Shown: positions 23,643 through 31,222 of the stretch, in pieces | How the letters are laid out: the number at the start of each line of letters is the position of its first letter | Position numbering within the stretch: the first letter of the stretch is position 1 | Source: an uncultured Clostridia bacterium | GTDB taxonomy: Bacteria > Bacillota > Clostridia > Oscillospirales > CAG-272 | Reading direction: 5' to 3' | DNA length: 34,068 nucleotides | Assembly (NCBI GenBank): GCA_946407735.1 | Contig: CAMJPL010000035.1 | Span: 1 to 34,068, forward strand | The notes under the pieces: model-generated | The model's database searches: none | The model's input: only the letters and a program-made list of their open reading frames with translations | What the model was told of the DNA's origin: nothing | Translations under genes and position numbers: made by a program

Positions 23643-24392
23643 TCACAGCAGCGCGTAGACCGCGATCCCGCACAGCTCGCCGAAGGTGAGGGCGTAGCCG
23701 GAGATATCCCCCGACATGCCGCCGAGAGAGCGGAAGGCCTTCTGCAGATTCCACAGATACCCGGCAATAACGGCGACAGCCGCGAAGCCGTATTTCCCGA
23801 GGAATACGAACCCGGCCCCGCACGACAGCGCCGTGATCACGGCGAAGACGGCGACATGCGATTTTTTCACGCCCTTCCTGTACGCGCCCGAGTATTCGCT
23901 CGTCGTCAGCGGCCGGAGCAGCGTAACGCACAGCCCTGCCATGCACCTCGATACCACCGGTATCAGCGTCAGGGTGAACACCGGAGCGTCTTCCCCTGCC
24001 GACGCGAAAAGCGCGAATCCGGCAATAAGGACGAGACCGCCGAATATGACGGCGAACGAGCCGACGTTCGGATCTTTCAGTATCCGTCTTCTCTCCTCGA
24101 CGTCGCGCCACGACATGACGGCGTCGGTCACGTCGAGATATCCGTCCATATGCATGCCGCCGGTGATGAGATACGGGTAGGCGCAGAGCGCCGCGGCGGC
24201 CGCCATGACCGGCACGCCGACAAGTCGGGCGAGATAGGCGATGAGCGTCCAGATAAGCCCGATGAATGCCCCGACGAGCGGAAGGAAGAGCGTCATTATC
24301 GGCCGCGCCTCCTCATCCCAGCCCCTGTACGGGCAGGGGATGGCGCAGAACATCGAGAAGCACATCATGCACGCCCTGAAAAGCCTTTTCAT
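23643..24392 (-). CDS. cobS: Adenosylcobinamide-GDP ribazoletransferase
   Basis: Integral membrane cobalamin synthase that joins adenosylcobinamide-GDP and alpha-ribazole (phosphate). About 249 aa with several membrane helices. Family marks are the N-terminal CFSMFCAIPCP, the Mg-binding GGMHMDGYLDVTDA (E. coli: GALHLDGLADSADA), DPNVGSFAV and the later MSGDISGYALTFGE segment. The frame opens at 24455, but the ATG at 24392 overlaps the cobU stop in ATGA and begins at the family start. Confidence 0.93.
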   Translation of the reverse strand: MKRLFRACMMCFSMFCAIPCPYRGWDEEARPIMTLFLPLVGAFIGLIWTLIAYLARLVGVPVMAAAAALCAYPYLITGGMHMDGYLDVTDAVMSWRDVEERRRILKDPNVGSFAVIFGGLVLIAGFALFASAGEDAPVFTLTLIPVVSRCMAGLCVTLLRPLTTSEYSGAYRKGVKKSHVAVFAVITALSCGAGFVFLGKYGFAAVAVIAGYLWNLQKAFRSLGGMSGDISGYALTFGELCGIAVYALL

Positions 24393-24934
24393 ATCGGCAT
24401 CACTCCCTTGCGGCATATCGGAAGCCCGGCGCAGAGCTCTATCACGGTATCGCACTCCATAGCGAGCGCCCTGTCTATCGACGCCAGCATCCTGCGGTAG
24501 CTCTCGGTAAAATCGTCGTATCTCTCGGCGTCGGAGTAGATGTAATCGCTGACGAAGACCGCATTCCGGCAGCCGCGGGCGACTTTCAGAAGCCCTTCAA
24601 TGCAGCGGGTGGCGGCGCCGGGGTCGGCCTGCTCTGAATAATTGCCGGGGAACATCTCGTTCAGCAGAAGGGCGGTGACGCTGTCGATGAGATATGTCGC
24701 GTCCCCGCCGCCGGAATCGAGGCAGGTGGCGATGTCCCGGGCTGTCTCTAGCGTCCCGAAGCCCATGCCCTCGCGGTCGGATATGTGGCGGCGGACACGC
24801 TCTCTGTCCTCCCCGTCGTAGGGGATCATAGTCGCGACGTAAAAGCGCTTTCCGCCGCCGGAAAGCCTGACGGCGATATCCTGCGCGAAGCCGGTCTTGC
24901 CGTTCTTGCAGCCTCCGGAGATAAATACGTTCAT
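24389..24934 (-). CDS. cobU: Adenosylcobinamide kinase / adenosylcobinamide-phosphate guanylyltransferase
   Basis: Bifunctional enzyme that phosphorylates adenosylcobinamide and transfers GMP to it. 181 aa, full length. The P-loop is SGGCKNGKT (6-14), a variant of GG-x3-GKS. A conserved His is His50 in RVRRHISDREGMGFGTLE, matching the GMP-accepting His region of CobU. TYLIDSVTALLLNEMF corresponds to the usual D-C-L-T-L-W-x-x-N block. The C-terminus ELCAGLPICRKG matches the G-x-P-x-x-x-K end. It overlaps cobT by 4 nt and cobS by 4 nt. Confidence 0.9.
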   Translation of the reverse strand: MNVFISGGCKNGKTGFAQDIAVRLSGGGKRFYVATMIPYDGEDRERVRRHISDREGMGFGTLETARDIATCLDSGGGDATYLIDSVTALLLNEMFPGNYSEQADPGAATRCIEGLLKVARGCRNAVFVSDYIYSDAERYDDFTESYRRMLASIDRALAMECDTVIELCAGLPICRKGVMPI

Positions 24935-26061
24935 CGCGTCCCCTTCCCTTCTCCCGATCCGTCGACCGAGAAGGCGTCTATCGCCCGTATCGGCTCGAGA
25001 TATCCGTCGTCTATCCCCGCCTCGTCAAAGGTCGCCATATCGTTCATGACGGCGCAGGCGGCGTCGAGCATCGACATCGCTATCGGGCAGCCGCTCCCTT
25101 CGCCGAGGCGCATCCCGAGGCTGAACAGCGGCTTTTTCCTGAGCTCGTCCATGGCGACACGGTATCCTATCTCATACGATTCGTGCGACGGGATCATGTA
25201 GTCGGCGGCGGCGGGACAGAGCCTCGCAGCGCACAGCGCCGCGGCGGCGGCGATGAAGCCGTCGATGATCACCGGGAGACGGCATGCCGCCGCTCCGATG
25301 AAGGCTCCCGCCATGGCGGCGATATCGAATCCGCCCACCTTAGACAGCACATCAAGAGCGTCCGAGCCGTCGGGGGAATTGACCTCAAGAGCCCTTTCTA
25401 TCACCGATATCTTGTTTCTGTACATCTCGTCGGTTATACCGCCGCCCCTGCCGGTGACGTCCTTCACGGCGGCTCCCGTCAGCGCCGAGATGACGGCGGA
25501 CGACGTCGTCGTGTTGCCGATGCCCATCTCGCCTATGCCGATGACGTCGGCTCCTTCGGCCGCTGCCTCGGACGCGAGATCGGCGCCGATGAGGACGGCC
25601 TGTACAGCCATTTCGCGCGTCATGGCGGGGCCCTTCGCTATGTTCGCCGTGCCGCGGGCGATCTTGCGTCCGATGACGCCCGGCTCCCTTATCTCGGCGT
25701 CGACGCCGACGTCGCAGACGAGCAGCCTGCATCCGATATTCCTCGCGAGGACCGATCCGCCGGTCTTCCCGCGGGCGAGATTTATCGTCTGGGCGAGCGT
25801 CACCGATCTCGGAGCGCTCGCAACGCCCTCCTGTGTCACCCCGTTGTCCGAGCAGAAGACGAGAAGGTATTTGTTTTCCACGGTCGGACGCATGCGGCCT
25901 CTTATCCCGCACAGCTGCACGGCGAGCTCCTCGAGCCTGCCGAGGCTCCCCGGGGGCTTGGCAAGCTGCGCCTGACGCCTTTCAGCCTCGTCCATGACGC
26001 TCCTGTCCGGCGCTCTGACGCTGTTTATCACGCTGTTTAATCTGTTTTCCGAATACTCCAT
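24931..26061 (-). CDS. cobT: Nicotinate-nucleotide:dimethylbenzimidazole phosphoribosyltransferase
   Basis: Activates the lower-ligand base to its alpha-ribotide. About 376 aa. Family marks are AKPPGSLGRLEELA, FCSDNGVTQEGV, VIGIGEMGIGNTTTSSA, PVIIDGFIAAAAAL and the catalytic Glu in MRLGEGSGCP (residue 321, the counterpart of E317 in S. enterica). The frame opens at a GTG (26082), but the ATG at 26061 has GGAG 4 nt upstream and begins at the family start. It is the first gene of the nucleotide-loop operon, about 35 nt from its predicted transcription start. No bluB or bza gene for the lower ligand is present here, so the base used is unknown. Confidence 0.94.
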   Translation of the reverse strand: MEYSENRLNSVINSVRAPDRSVMDEAERRQAQLAKPPGSLGRLEELAVQLCGIRGRMRPTVENKYLLVFCSDNGVTQEGVASAPRSVTLAQTINLARGKTGGSVLARNIGCRLLVCDVGVDAEIREPGVIGRKIARGTANIAKGPAMTREMAVQAVLIGADLASEAAAEGADVIGIGEMGIGNTTTSSAVISALTGAAVKDVTGRGGGITDEMYRNKISVIERALEVNSPDGSDALDVLSKVGGFDIAAMAGAFIGAAACRLPVIIDGFIAAAAALCAARLCPAAADYMIPSHESYEIGYRVAMDELRKKPLFSLGMRLGEGSGCPIAMSMLDAACAVMNDMATFDEAGIDDGYLEPIRAIDAFSVDGSGEGKGTR

Positions 26062-26101
26062 ACGGCTCCGGCTTTCCTTCACTGATTTAAATTATTGATA
26101 A

Positions 26102-26130
26102 ATTATATCACATCAAAAGCCCAAAAACAA
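26102..26130 (-). promoter_or_regulatory. Sigma-A promoter of the cobT operon
   Basis: On the - strand, TTGTTT (26125-26130) and TATAAT (26102-26107) are 17 bp apart. The start would be near 26095, leaving only about 35 nt of leader. That is too short to hold a cobalamin riboswitch. Confidence 0.7.
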
Positions 26131-26203
26131 GGTAATTTCATGCGCTGAGGATCGTTGAAATGACATGGAATCACAACCAGAGGGTGTTTTGCGCAGGGGG
26201 AAA

Positions 26204-26250
26204 GGATCGCCGGCGGCTGCCGGACGATTACGCCGGACGATCCGATTTTT
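26204..26250 (+). terminator. Orphan intrinsic terminator upstream of the catabolic operon
   Basis: GGATCG-CCGGCG (26204-26215) pairs with CGCCGG-A-CGATCC (26231-26243), a 12-bp stem with one bulge and a 15-base loop, followed by TTTTT at 26246-26250. On the + strand no gene precedes it, because cobT is divergent. It may end an unrecognised small transcript or block read-through into the promoter 23 nt downstream. Confidence 0.45.
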
Positions 26251-26288
26251 GGCGGTCCCGACAAAAATATAGTTGCTTTTACGCCGGA
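26228..26288. repeat. 10-bp direct repeats near the catabolic promoter
   Basis: TTACGCCGGA occurs exactly at 26228-26237 and at 26279-26288, start to start 51 bp. The second copy lies just inside the -35/-10 spacer of the promoter at 26273-26301, a typical repressor position. The first copy overlaps the terminator-like hairpin. A nearby CGGACGAT also occurs twice (26221-26228 and 26234-26241). Confidence 0.45.
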
Positions 26289-26301
26289 TATATGTTATAA
26301 T
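26273..26301 (+). promoter_or_regulatory. Promoter of the Gfo/Idh-GH43-UroD-SBP operon
   Basis: TTGCTT (26273-26278) and TATAAT (26296-26301) are 17 bp apart, 53 nt upstream of the first gene. The weak -35 suits a regulated promoter. Confidence 0.65.
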
Positions 26302-26354
26302 AGTGAAGTAAAAAACAACAATATCCTACAAATCCCGAATCGAGGTATGAAATC

Positions 26355-27635
26355 ATGACTCACACGATCCCGGAGGGAGAGATACGGGTAGGCGTTCTCG
26401 GCGCCTTCCGCGGCAAGGCCTTCGCCGAGACGGCGGCAGCGTCGGGCATGAAGCTGACCTGCATCTGCGACAATTTCAAAACCCGTCTCGACAAGGTGTG
26501 CTCCGAGCTCGGCGTCCCCGGCTACGAGAGCTTCGACGAGTTCATAAAGCAGGACTTCGACGCCGTCGTCATAGCCGCGCCGTTCCATACGCACGCCTAT
26601 TTCTCGAAGCTGGCTCTGAAGGCCGGAAAGCACGTGCTCAGCGAGACGAGCTGCAACGCCACCCTCGCCGACGGCGTCGAGCTGTACCGCACGGCATGTG
26701 AGACCGGCCTGTGCTACATGCTGGCCGAAAATTACTGCTACACCCGGTTCAATCAGGAGTTCAAGCGGCTGTACGATCTCGGCGAGATAGGCTATGTCAG
26801 GTACGCCGAGGGCGAATACAACCATCCGATGGCGCTGTCCGACAGCCTTTGGTACGCTCCGGGAGCGAAGCACTGGCGCAACTGGCTGCCCGGCTGCTAC
26901 TACAACACGCACGCCCTCGCGCCGCTGATGTACATAACGAACACCCTTCCCGTCGCCGTGTCCTGCAATCTCATCCCGCCGATGGACGAGTACGGCAACA
27001 TCACCGACTCCCGCCGCTCGGCCTTCGTCATGCTGGTGAGGATGGACAACGGGGCGATCTTCCGCATCTACGCCGGCGTCGCCGGGCACAGCTGCTGGTA
27101 CGGTCTGCACGGTACGAAGGGCGCGATGGAGGCCGGGCGCGGACAGGGATATTTCGGTCCCGAGACGGTTAGGATATGGCATGAGCCGTGGACGCTTAAA
27201 GAAGGGCAGGAGGCCGAGAAGGTCTACTTCCCCGACTGGGCCGAGCACGCCGAGGAGGCGAAGGCGACGGGCCACGGCGGAGGCGACTTCTTCGTCGAGC
27301 TTAACTTCGCCGAGGCGATAAGGACGGGAAAACAGCCGTATCTCGACGCATTTCACGGCATAATGATGACGAACGTCGGAATCTACGCCTGGAGGAGCGC
27401 AAATCAGGGCGGAAAATGGATCGACATCCCCGATATCAGAGACGAAAAGGCTCAGGAGGAGATGCTCAGCGACCGCCTCACACCCTTCCCCGGCGTCGAG
27501 GGCGGCGTGCTGATGGACGAGAGCATGCTCGCGCGGCGCACCTTCGACGACCCGAAGATGCGGGAGATGGCCCGCGAGGCGTGGAAGCGTCAGGGATATA
27601 CCGACGAAGAGGTGGAGGCGCTGTTCAATGAGTGA
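26355..27635 (+). CDS. Gfo/Idh/MocA-family NAD(P)-dependent oxidoreductase
   Basis: Predicted cytoplasmic sugar or polyol dehydrogenase-fold enzyme, 426 aa. The Rossmann motif is VGVLGAFRGKAFAE (about 12-25), then FDAVVIAAPFHTHAYFSKLALKAGKHVLSE, the usual second domain boundary. The lysine of the typical E-K-P motif is absent (SETSCNATL). The C-terminal domain has LAENYCYTRFNQEFKRL and a His-rich NTHALAPLMYI segment. NAD-dependent glycosidases of the GH109 type share this fold, so glycoside cleavage by a redox mechanism is possible as well as simple dehydrogenation. It overlaps the GH43 gene by 8 nt and leads the operon. Substrate unknown. Confidence 0.86.
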   Translation: MTHTIPEGEIRVGVLGAFRGKAFAETAAASGMKLTCICDNFKTRLDKVCSELGVPGYESFDEFIKQDFDAVVIAAPFHTHAYFSKLALKAGKHVLSETSCNATLADGVELYRTACETGLCYMLAENYCYTRFNQEFKRLYDLGEIGYVRYAEGEYNHPMALSDSLWYAPGAKHWRNWLPGCYYNTHALAPLMYITNTLPVAVSCNLIPPMDEYGNITDSRRSAFVMLVRMDNGAIFRIYAGVAGHSCWYGLHGTKGAMEAGRGQGYFGPETVRIWHEPWTLKEGQEAEKVYFPDWAEHAEEAKATGHGGGDFFVELNFAEAIRTGKQPYLDAFHGIMMTNVGIYAWRSANQGGKWIDIPDIRDEKAQEEMLSDRLTPFPGVEGGVLMDESMLARRTFDDPKMREMAREAWKRQGYTDEEVEALFNE

Positions 27636-28569
27636 GATCAGGCAGATCATCATAAACCCGGTATATCCGACCGGCAACGACCCGTGGGTGACGCGCGATC
27701 CCGATACCGGGAGATATTACTACTGTTATTCAGGCGGCGACGGCGTATTCGTGAATCAGCTCGCCGACAACACCCATATCACGACAGAGGGCGGGCGGAA
27801 GGTTTACACGGCCCCGAAGGACACGATGTATTCGAAGGAATACTGGGCCCCCGAGCTCCATAAGCTCGGCGGGAGGTGGTACATATACGTCGCCGCCGAC
27901 GGCGGAAACAATCACGACCACCGGATGTACGTCCTCGAGTGCGCCGGAGACGACCCGATGTCCGATTTCAGGATGGCCGGGAAGATCTTTGACGAAACCG
28001 ACAAATGGGCGATAGACGGCACCGTCGTACTTATCGGCGGCGAGATGTATTTCGTCTGGTCGGGATGGGAGGGCGACGTCAACGTCGCGCAGAATCTCTA
28101 CATCGCGCACATGTCGTCGCCGACGCAGATCGACTCGGAAAGGACGATGATATCGCGTCCCGAATTTGACTGGGAGAAACGCGGCAGCACGCCGGAAAAC
28201 GGTCTGCCGACGATAAACGAGGGCCCGGAGGCCCTGTACGGCTGGGACGCGACGTACATAGTCTATTCGGCATCGGGTAGCTGGTGCGACGATTACTGCC
28301 TCGGGATGCTGAAATACAAAGGCGGCGATCCGCTGAGAGCCGACAGCTGGCTCAAATACGACAGGCCGGTATTCGGGAAGACATCGTTCTGCTTCGGTCC
28401 GGGGCACTGCTCATTCGTAAAGGACCCGGGCGGCGATACATGGATCGTCTATCACGGAAACCTCGTCTCCGGTACCGGATGGCGGGGACGCTCGGTCTGG
28501 ACACAGCCGGTATCGTGGGACGGCGGCATGCCCGTCTTCGGCGCGCCGATAGGGCCGGGGGAGATATGA
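27628..28569 (+). CDS. Glycoside hydrolase family 43-like enzyme, cytoplasmic
   Basis: Five-bladed beta-propeller glycosidase, 313 aa, without a signal peptide. The three catalytic acids fit GH43: Asp18 in TGNDPWV (base), Asp130 in WAIDGTVV (pKa modulator) and Glu198 in INEGPEAL (acid). SKEYWAPELHKLGGRWYIYVAA is the classic GH43 stretch. Expected activity is on alpha-L-arabinofuranosyl or beta-D-xylosyl bonds of imported oligosaccharides; the exact linkage is not readable. It overlaps both neighbours, the dehydrogenase gene by 8 nt and the UroD gene by about 1-4 nt, so the three are translated together. Confidence 0.88.
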   Translation: MSEIRQIIINPVYPTGNDPWVTRDPDTGRYYYCYSGGDGVFVNQLADNTHITTEGGRKVYTAPKDTMYSKEYWAPELHKLGGRWYIYVAADGGNNHDHRMYVLECAGDDPMSDFRMAGKIFDETDKWAIDGTVVLIGGEMYFVWSGWEGDVNVAQNLYIAHMSSPTQIDSERTMISRPEFDWEKRGSTPENGLPTINEGPEALYGWDATYIVYSASGSWCDDYCLGMLKYKGGDPLRADSWLKYDRPVFGKTSFCFGPGHCSFVKDPGGDTWIVYHGNLVSGTGWRGRSVWTQPVSWDGGMPVFGAPIGPGEI

Positions 28570-29597
28570 TGACATCTGACATGATGCTGACACGGGACGA
28601 AGTAAGGGCCGCGATACGCTTCAATAAGCCGCCGAGGCCGCCGAGAGCCTTCACGAAATGGTGGGGAGAGGGTCTGTACGAGCAGTACGGCAGCCGCCTC
28701 TCGATGTTCGACAAGTACGAAGAAGACGTGGTCGTCGTCGGCTTCCCGCAGCCGTCCTTTTCGCACCGGGACGACGGCTTCTGCTGGCGGCTGCCGAAGA
28801 TCGAGTATGACCGGAAGACCGGGCACGACGCGAGAGCCGCCCTTCCCGACTGGAAATACCTGCCGGACATGCTCGAAAAACTCCCCGATACCGATGTGCC
28901 CGGGATATTCGACGACGCGAAGAGGATCGCCGACAAGGCTCACGCCGAGGGAAAATACGTCCTCATCCACCACTGGTCGCTGATGTTCGAGCGGATATGG
29001 AACTTCCGCGGCATGGAAAACCTGCTGACCGACTACTACGAATACCCGGACGAGCTGCAGGCTCTGCATAAGGCGGTAAGCGACACCGAGATAAAGCTGC
29101 TTTACCGCGCGATAGAGGAGGTAAAGCCTGACGGGTACATGATAAGCGACGACCTCGGGACGCAGAAATCGCTGTTCATGAGCCCCGCCACGTTCAGGGA
29201 GTTCATAAAGCCGTATTATAAGGAGACCTGGGGCATCGCGAGGGAAAACGACGTCGACGTATGGCTCCACACCTGCGGAAACGTCGAGACGATAATCGGG
29301 GATCTCATCGAGTGCGGTCTGTCGGTGCTCCACCCGCTGCAGAAGCACACGATGGACTGGGACGAGATCGCGGCGAAATGGTGCGGAAAGCTGGCCTTCC
29401 TCGTCGGTATGGACGTTCAGGACACGCTGATCAACGCCTCGCCCGAGGACGTCAGGCGTGAGGTGCGGCTGATGCGCGACACCTTCGACACGCCGGACGG
29501 CGGCTTCCTTTACGCCGCCGGGAACGGGATCGTCGGCGGCACGCCGCTCGAGAACATCGAGGCGTTCCTGAACGAGATCATAACATACAGGGTCTGA
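28569..29597 (+). CDS. Uroporphyrinogen decarboxylase (UroD)-family protein, MtaA/CmuA-like
   Basis: TIM-barrel protein of 342 aa. Family marks are GYMISDDLGTQKSLFMSPATFREF (split at 189-212), HTCGNVETIIGDLIECG (234-250), FLVGMDVQDTLINASPEDV and GTPLENI at the end. HTCG supplies two of the three zinc ligands of MtaA-type corrinoid methyltransferases. By eye the third-ligand position reads AAGNG (316-320), Asn instead of Cys. True haem UroD is unlikely here because the protein sits in a sugar operon. The function is unknown; methyl transfer or decarboxylation are guesses. The start ATG at 28569 has GGAG about 5 nt upstream. Another ATG at 28566 overlaps the GH43 stop. The frame opening at 28284 is spurious. 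Confidence 0.82.
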   Translation: MTSDMMLTRDEVRAAIRFNKPPRPPRAFTKWWGEGLYEQYGSRLSMFDKYEEDVVVVGFPQPSFSHRDDGFCWRLPKIEYDRKTGHDARAALPDWKYLPDMLEKLPDTDVPGIFDDAKRIADKAHAEGKYVLIHHWSLMFERIWNFRGMENLLTDYYEYPDELQALHKAVSDTEIKLLYRAIEEVKPDGYMISDDLGTQKSLFMSPATFREFIKPYYKETWGIARENDVDVWLHTCGNVETIIGDLIECGLSVLHPLQKHTMDWDEIAAKWCGKLAFLVGMDVQDTLINASPEDVRREVRLMRDTFDTPDGGFLYAAGNGIVGGTPLENIEAFLNEIITYRV

Positions 29598-29643
29598 TCT
29601 TCGGACGGGGCAGACAAGAGAAAAAAACAAAAACCATATATTC

Positions 29644-29661
29644 AAGGAGGAAACCACATTG
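29644..29661 (+). promoter_or_regulatory. Strong ribosome site before a TTG start
   Basis: AAGGAGG (29644-29650) stands 8 nt before TTG at 29659. It is the best ribosome site in the window and decides the start of the following lipoprotein, which has no ATG at a suitable place. Confidence 0.85.
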
Positions 29662-31152
29662 AAAAAGAGACTGACTCTCATACTCGCCGCGCTCATGGCG
29701 GCATCGGCGCTCTGCGCCTGCGGCGACGGTTCGGACGGCGCGAAGCCGGCTCAGACGACGGCCCCGAGCGGCGGCGAGACCGCGGCCGAGGAGACCGAGC
29801 CGGAAGACGTCCGCCTCGAAAGCGGGCTGCCCGACATGGACTTCGGCGGGTATGAATTCCATATCATGATCCACAACACGATCACGAACGACTTCAAGGC
29901 CGAGGAGCTCACCGGCGAGCCTATCGACGACGCCGAGTACAACCGCATGATCACCGTTCAGGAGAAGGGCAACTGCGTGATCAAGCCCATCGTCGTGTCG
30001 GCGGACAACCGTCAGGGACAGAAGGAGGTCTCCAAATCCGTTCAGGCGGGAACCAACGACTACGATCTCGTCTGCCTTTCCGGCTACTCCTCCTGCAACG
30101 CCATCGTCGCGAACGCGCTGGCGGATCTGAACAAGGTGGAGCATCTCGATCTTTCCAAGCCCTGGTGGGATCAGTACGTCACGCAGGAGTGCACCTTCGG
30201 CGGCTCGGTCTTCCAGATGACCGGCGACCTCTCCATCGGAGACAACCGCGCCACCTTCGCCATCTATTTCAACAAGAAGATGGCCGAGAACTACAACCTG
30301 CCGAACATGTACGAGATGGTCGACAGCATGACATGGACCATCGACAACTTCCGCACCTTCGCCGAAGCCATCGACGGCAACCTCGACACCGACGGCGACG
30401 GCGGGCATGTCAACGACAAGGATGATCTTTACGGCATCTACATCTGGGACGATATAATGATGGGCATCGTCAACGCCTCCGGGATCAAATGCTGCACCAT
30501 AAATCCCGAAGGGGAGATAGAGCTTACCCTTTACAGCGAAAAGTTCGTTCAGGCGTTCGACAAATTCACCGCCTACGCCTACAACAAGGACGTCACATGC
30601 GCCTACCAGCGCAACGGCTACGACGCCGACTACGGAGTCCTCGCCTTCAACGACGGCCGCGCGCTGTTCTATATGGCGAATCTCGGCGCGGCGACATCCT
30701 TCCGCGACATGCAGGACGACTTCGGCATCATGCCGCTGCCGCTCTTCGACGAGAGCCAGGAGCGCTACTACAACAGCGCCGCCTCGTGGAGCATATCGCT
30801 GTACTCGATCCCGAACAACGCGTGGGGAGACGAGGACTTCGCCCGCGCCGGATGGATCACCCAGAATCTCGCCTACGAATCGCTTTACACCCTCACCCCG
30901 GCGTATTACGAGGTCACGCTCCAGAACAAGGTGGCCCGCGACGAGGAGAGCGCCAAGATGCTCGACCTCATCTTCTCCACCCGCACATACGACTTCGGAT
31001 GGTATTTCGAGATAGGAGGCTACAACGAGAGCATAATGAACCTGCTCCGCAGCTACAAGTCAGACGTCTCCTCGATGTACGAGAAGGGTCTGAAAAAGGC
31101 GGACAAGAACCTTGACAAATACAACACCGCCATCGCCGAGATCATCGGCTAA
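29659..31152 (+). CDS. Extracellular solute-binding lipoprotein (family 1-like), TTG start
   Basis: 497 aa lipoprotein. The signal peptide carries lipobox L18-C-A-C21, followed by a Thr/Glu-rich linker and a solute-binding body beginning near LPDMDFGGYEF. It is a paralogue of the proteins at 355-1839 and 31223-32692 (DDFGIMPLPLFDESQERYY; LYTLTPAYYEVTLQNK). It starts at TTG with a near-perfect ribosome site. A 61-nt gap separates it from the UroD gene, and with the ribosome site this suggests higher translation than the upstream enzymes. As the last gene of the operon, it likely binds the saccharide that the GH43 and dehydrogenase act on. No permease genes adjoin. Confidence 0.88.
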   Translation: MKKRLTLILAALMAASALCACGDGSDGAKPAQTTAPSGGETAAEETEPEDVRLESGLPDMDFGGYEFHIMIHNTITNDFKAEELTGEPIDDAEYNRMITVQEKGNCVIKPIVVSADNRQGQKEVSKSVQAGTNDYDLVCLSGYSSCNAIVANALADLNKVEHLDLSKPWWDQYVTQECTFGGSVFQMTGDLSIGDNRATFAIYFNKKMAENYNLPNMYEMVDSMTWTIDNFRTFAEAIDGNLDTDGDGGHVNDKDDLYGIYIWDDIMMGIVNASGIKCCTINPEGEIELTLYSEKFVQAFDKFTAYAYNKDVTCAYQRNGYDADYGVLAFNDGRALFYMANLGAATSFRDMQDDFGIMPLPLFDESQERYYNSAASWSISLYSIPNNAWGDEDFARAGWITQNLAYESLYTLTPAYYEVTLQNKVARDEESAKMLDLIFSTRTYDFGWYFEIGGYNESIMNLLRSYKSDVSSMYEKGLKKADKNLDKYNTAIAEIIG

Positions 31153-31178
31153 AAGCGGATAAGCCCCAAAAAAAGACG

Positions 31179-31205
31179 GCCCGCCGGATAATCCGGCGGG
31201 CTTTC
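31179..31205. terminator. Bidirectional terminator between two solute-binding genes
   Basis: GCCCGCCGGA (31179-31188) pairs perfectly with TCCGGCGGGC (31192-31201) around a TAA loop. TTTC follows on the + strand. AAAAAAA at 31168-31174 gives a T-run on the - strand four bases past the stem. It serves the convergent genes on both sides. Confidence 0.82.
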
Positions 31206-31222
31206 GATGTGTTTTGTGGGTA

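Noticed and set aside
26062..26354. Riboswitch in the cobT / catabolic operon divergent region
   Set aside because: The cobT leader is only about 35 nt. The + strand side shows a terminator-like hairpin, but no known aptamer core could be recognised.
26295..27677. Antisense ORF of 460 codons opposite the Gfo/Idh gene
   Set aside because: The + strand frame matches a known family with promoter and ribosome site. The antisense product has no family features.
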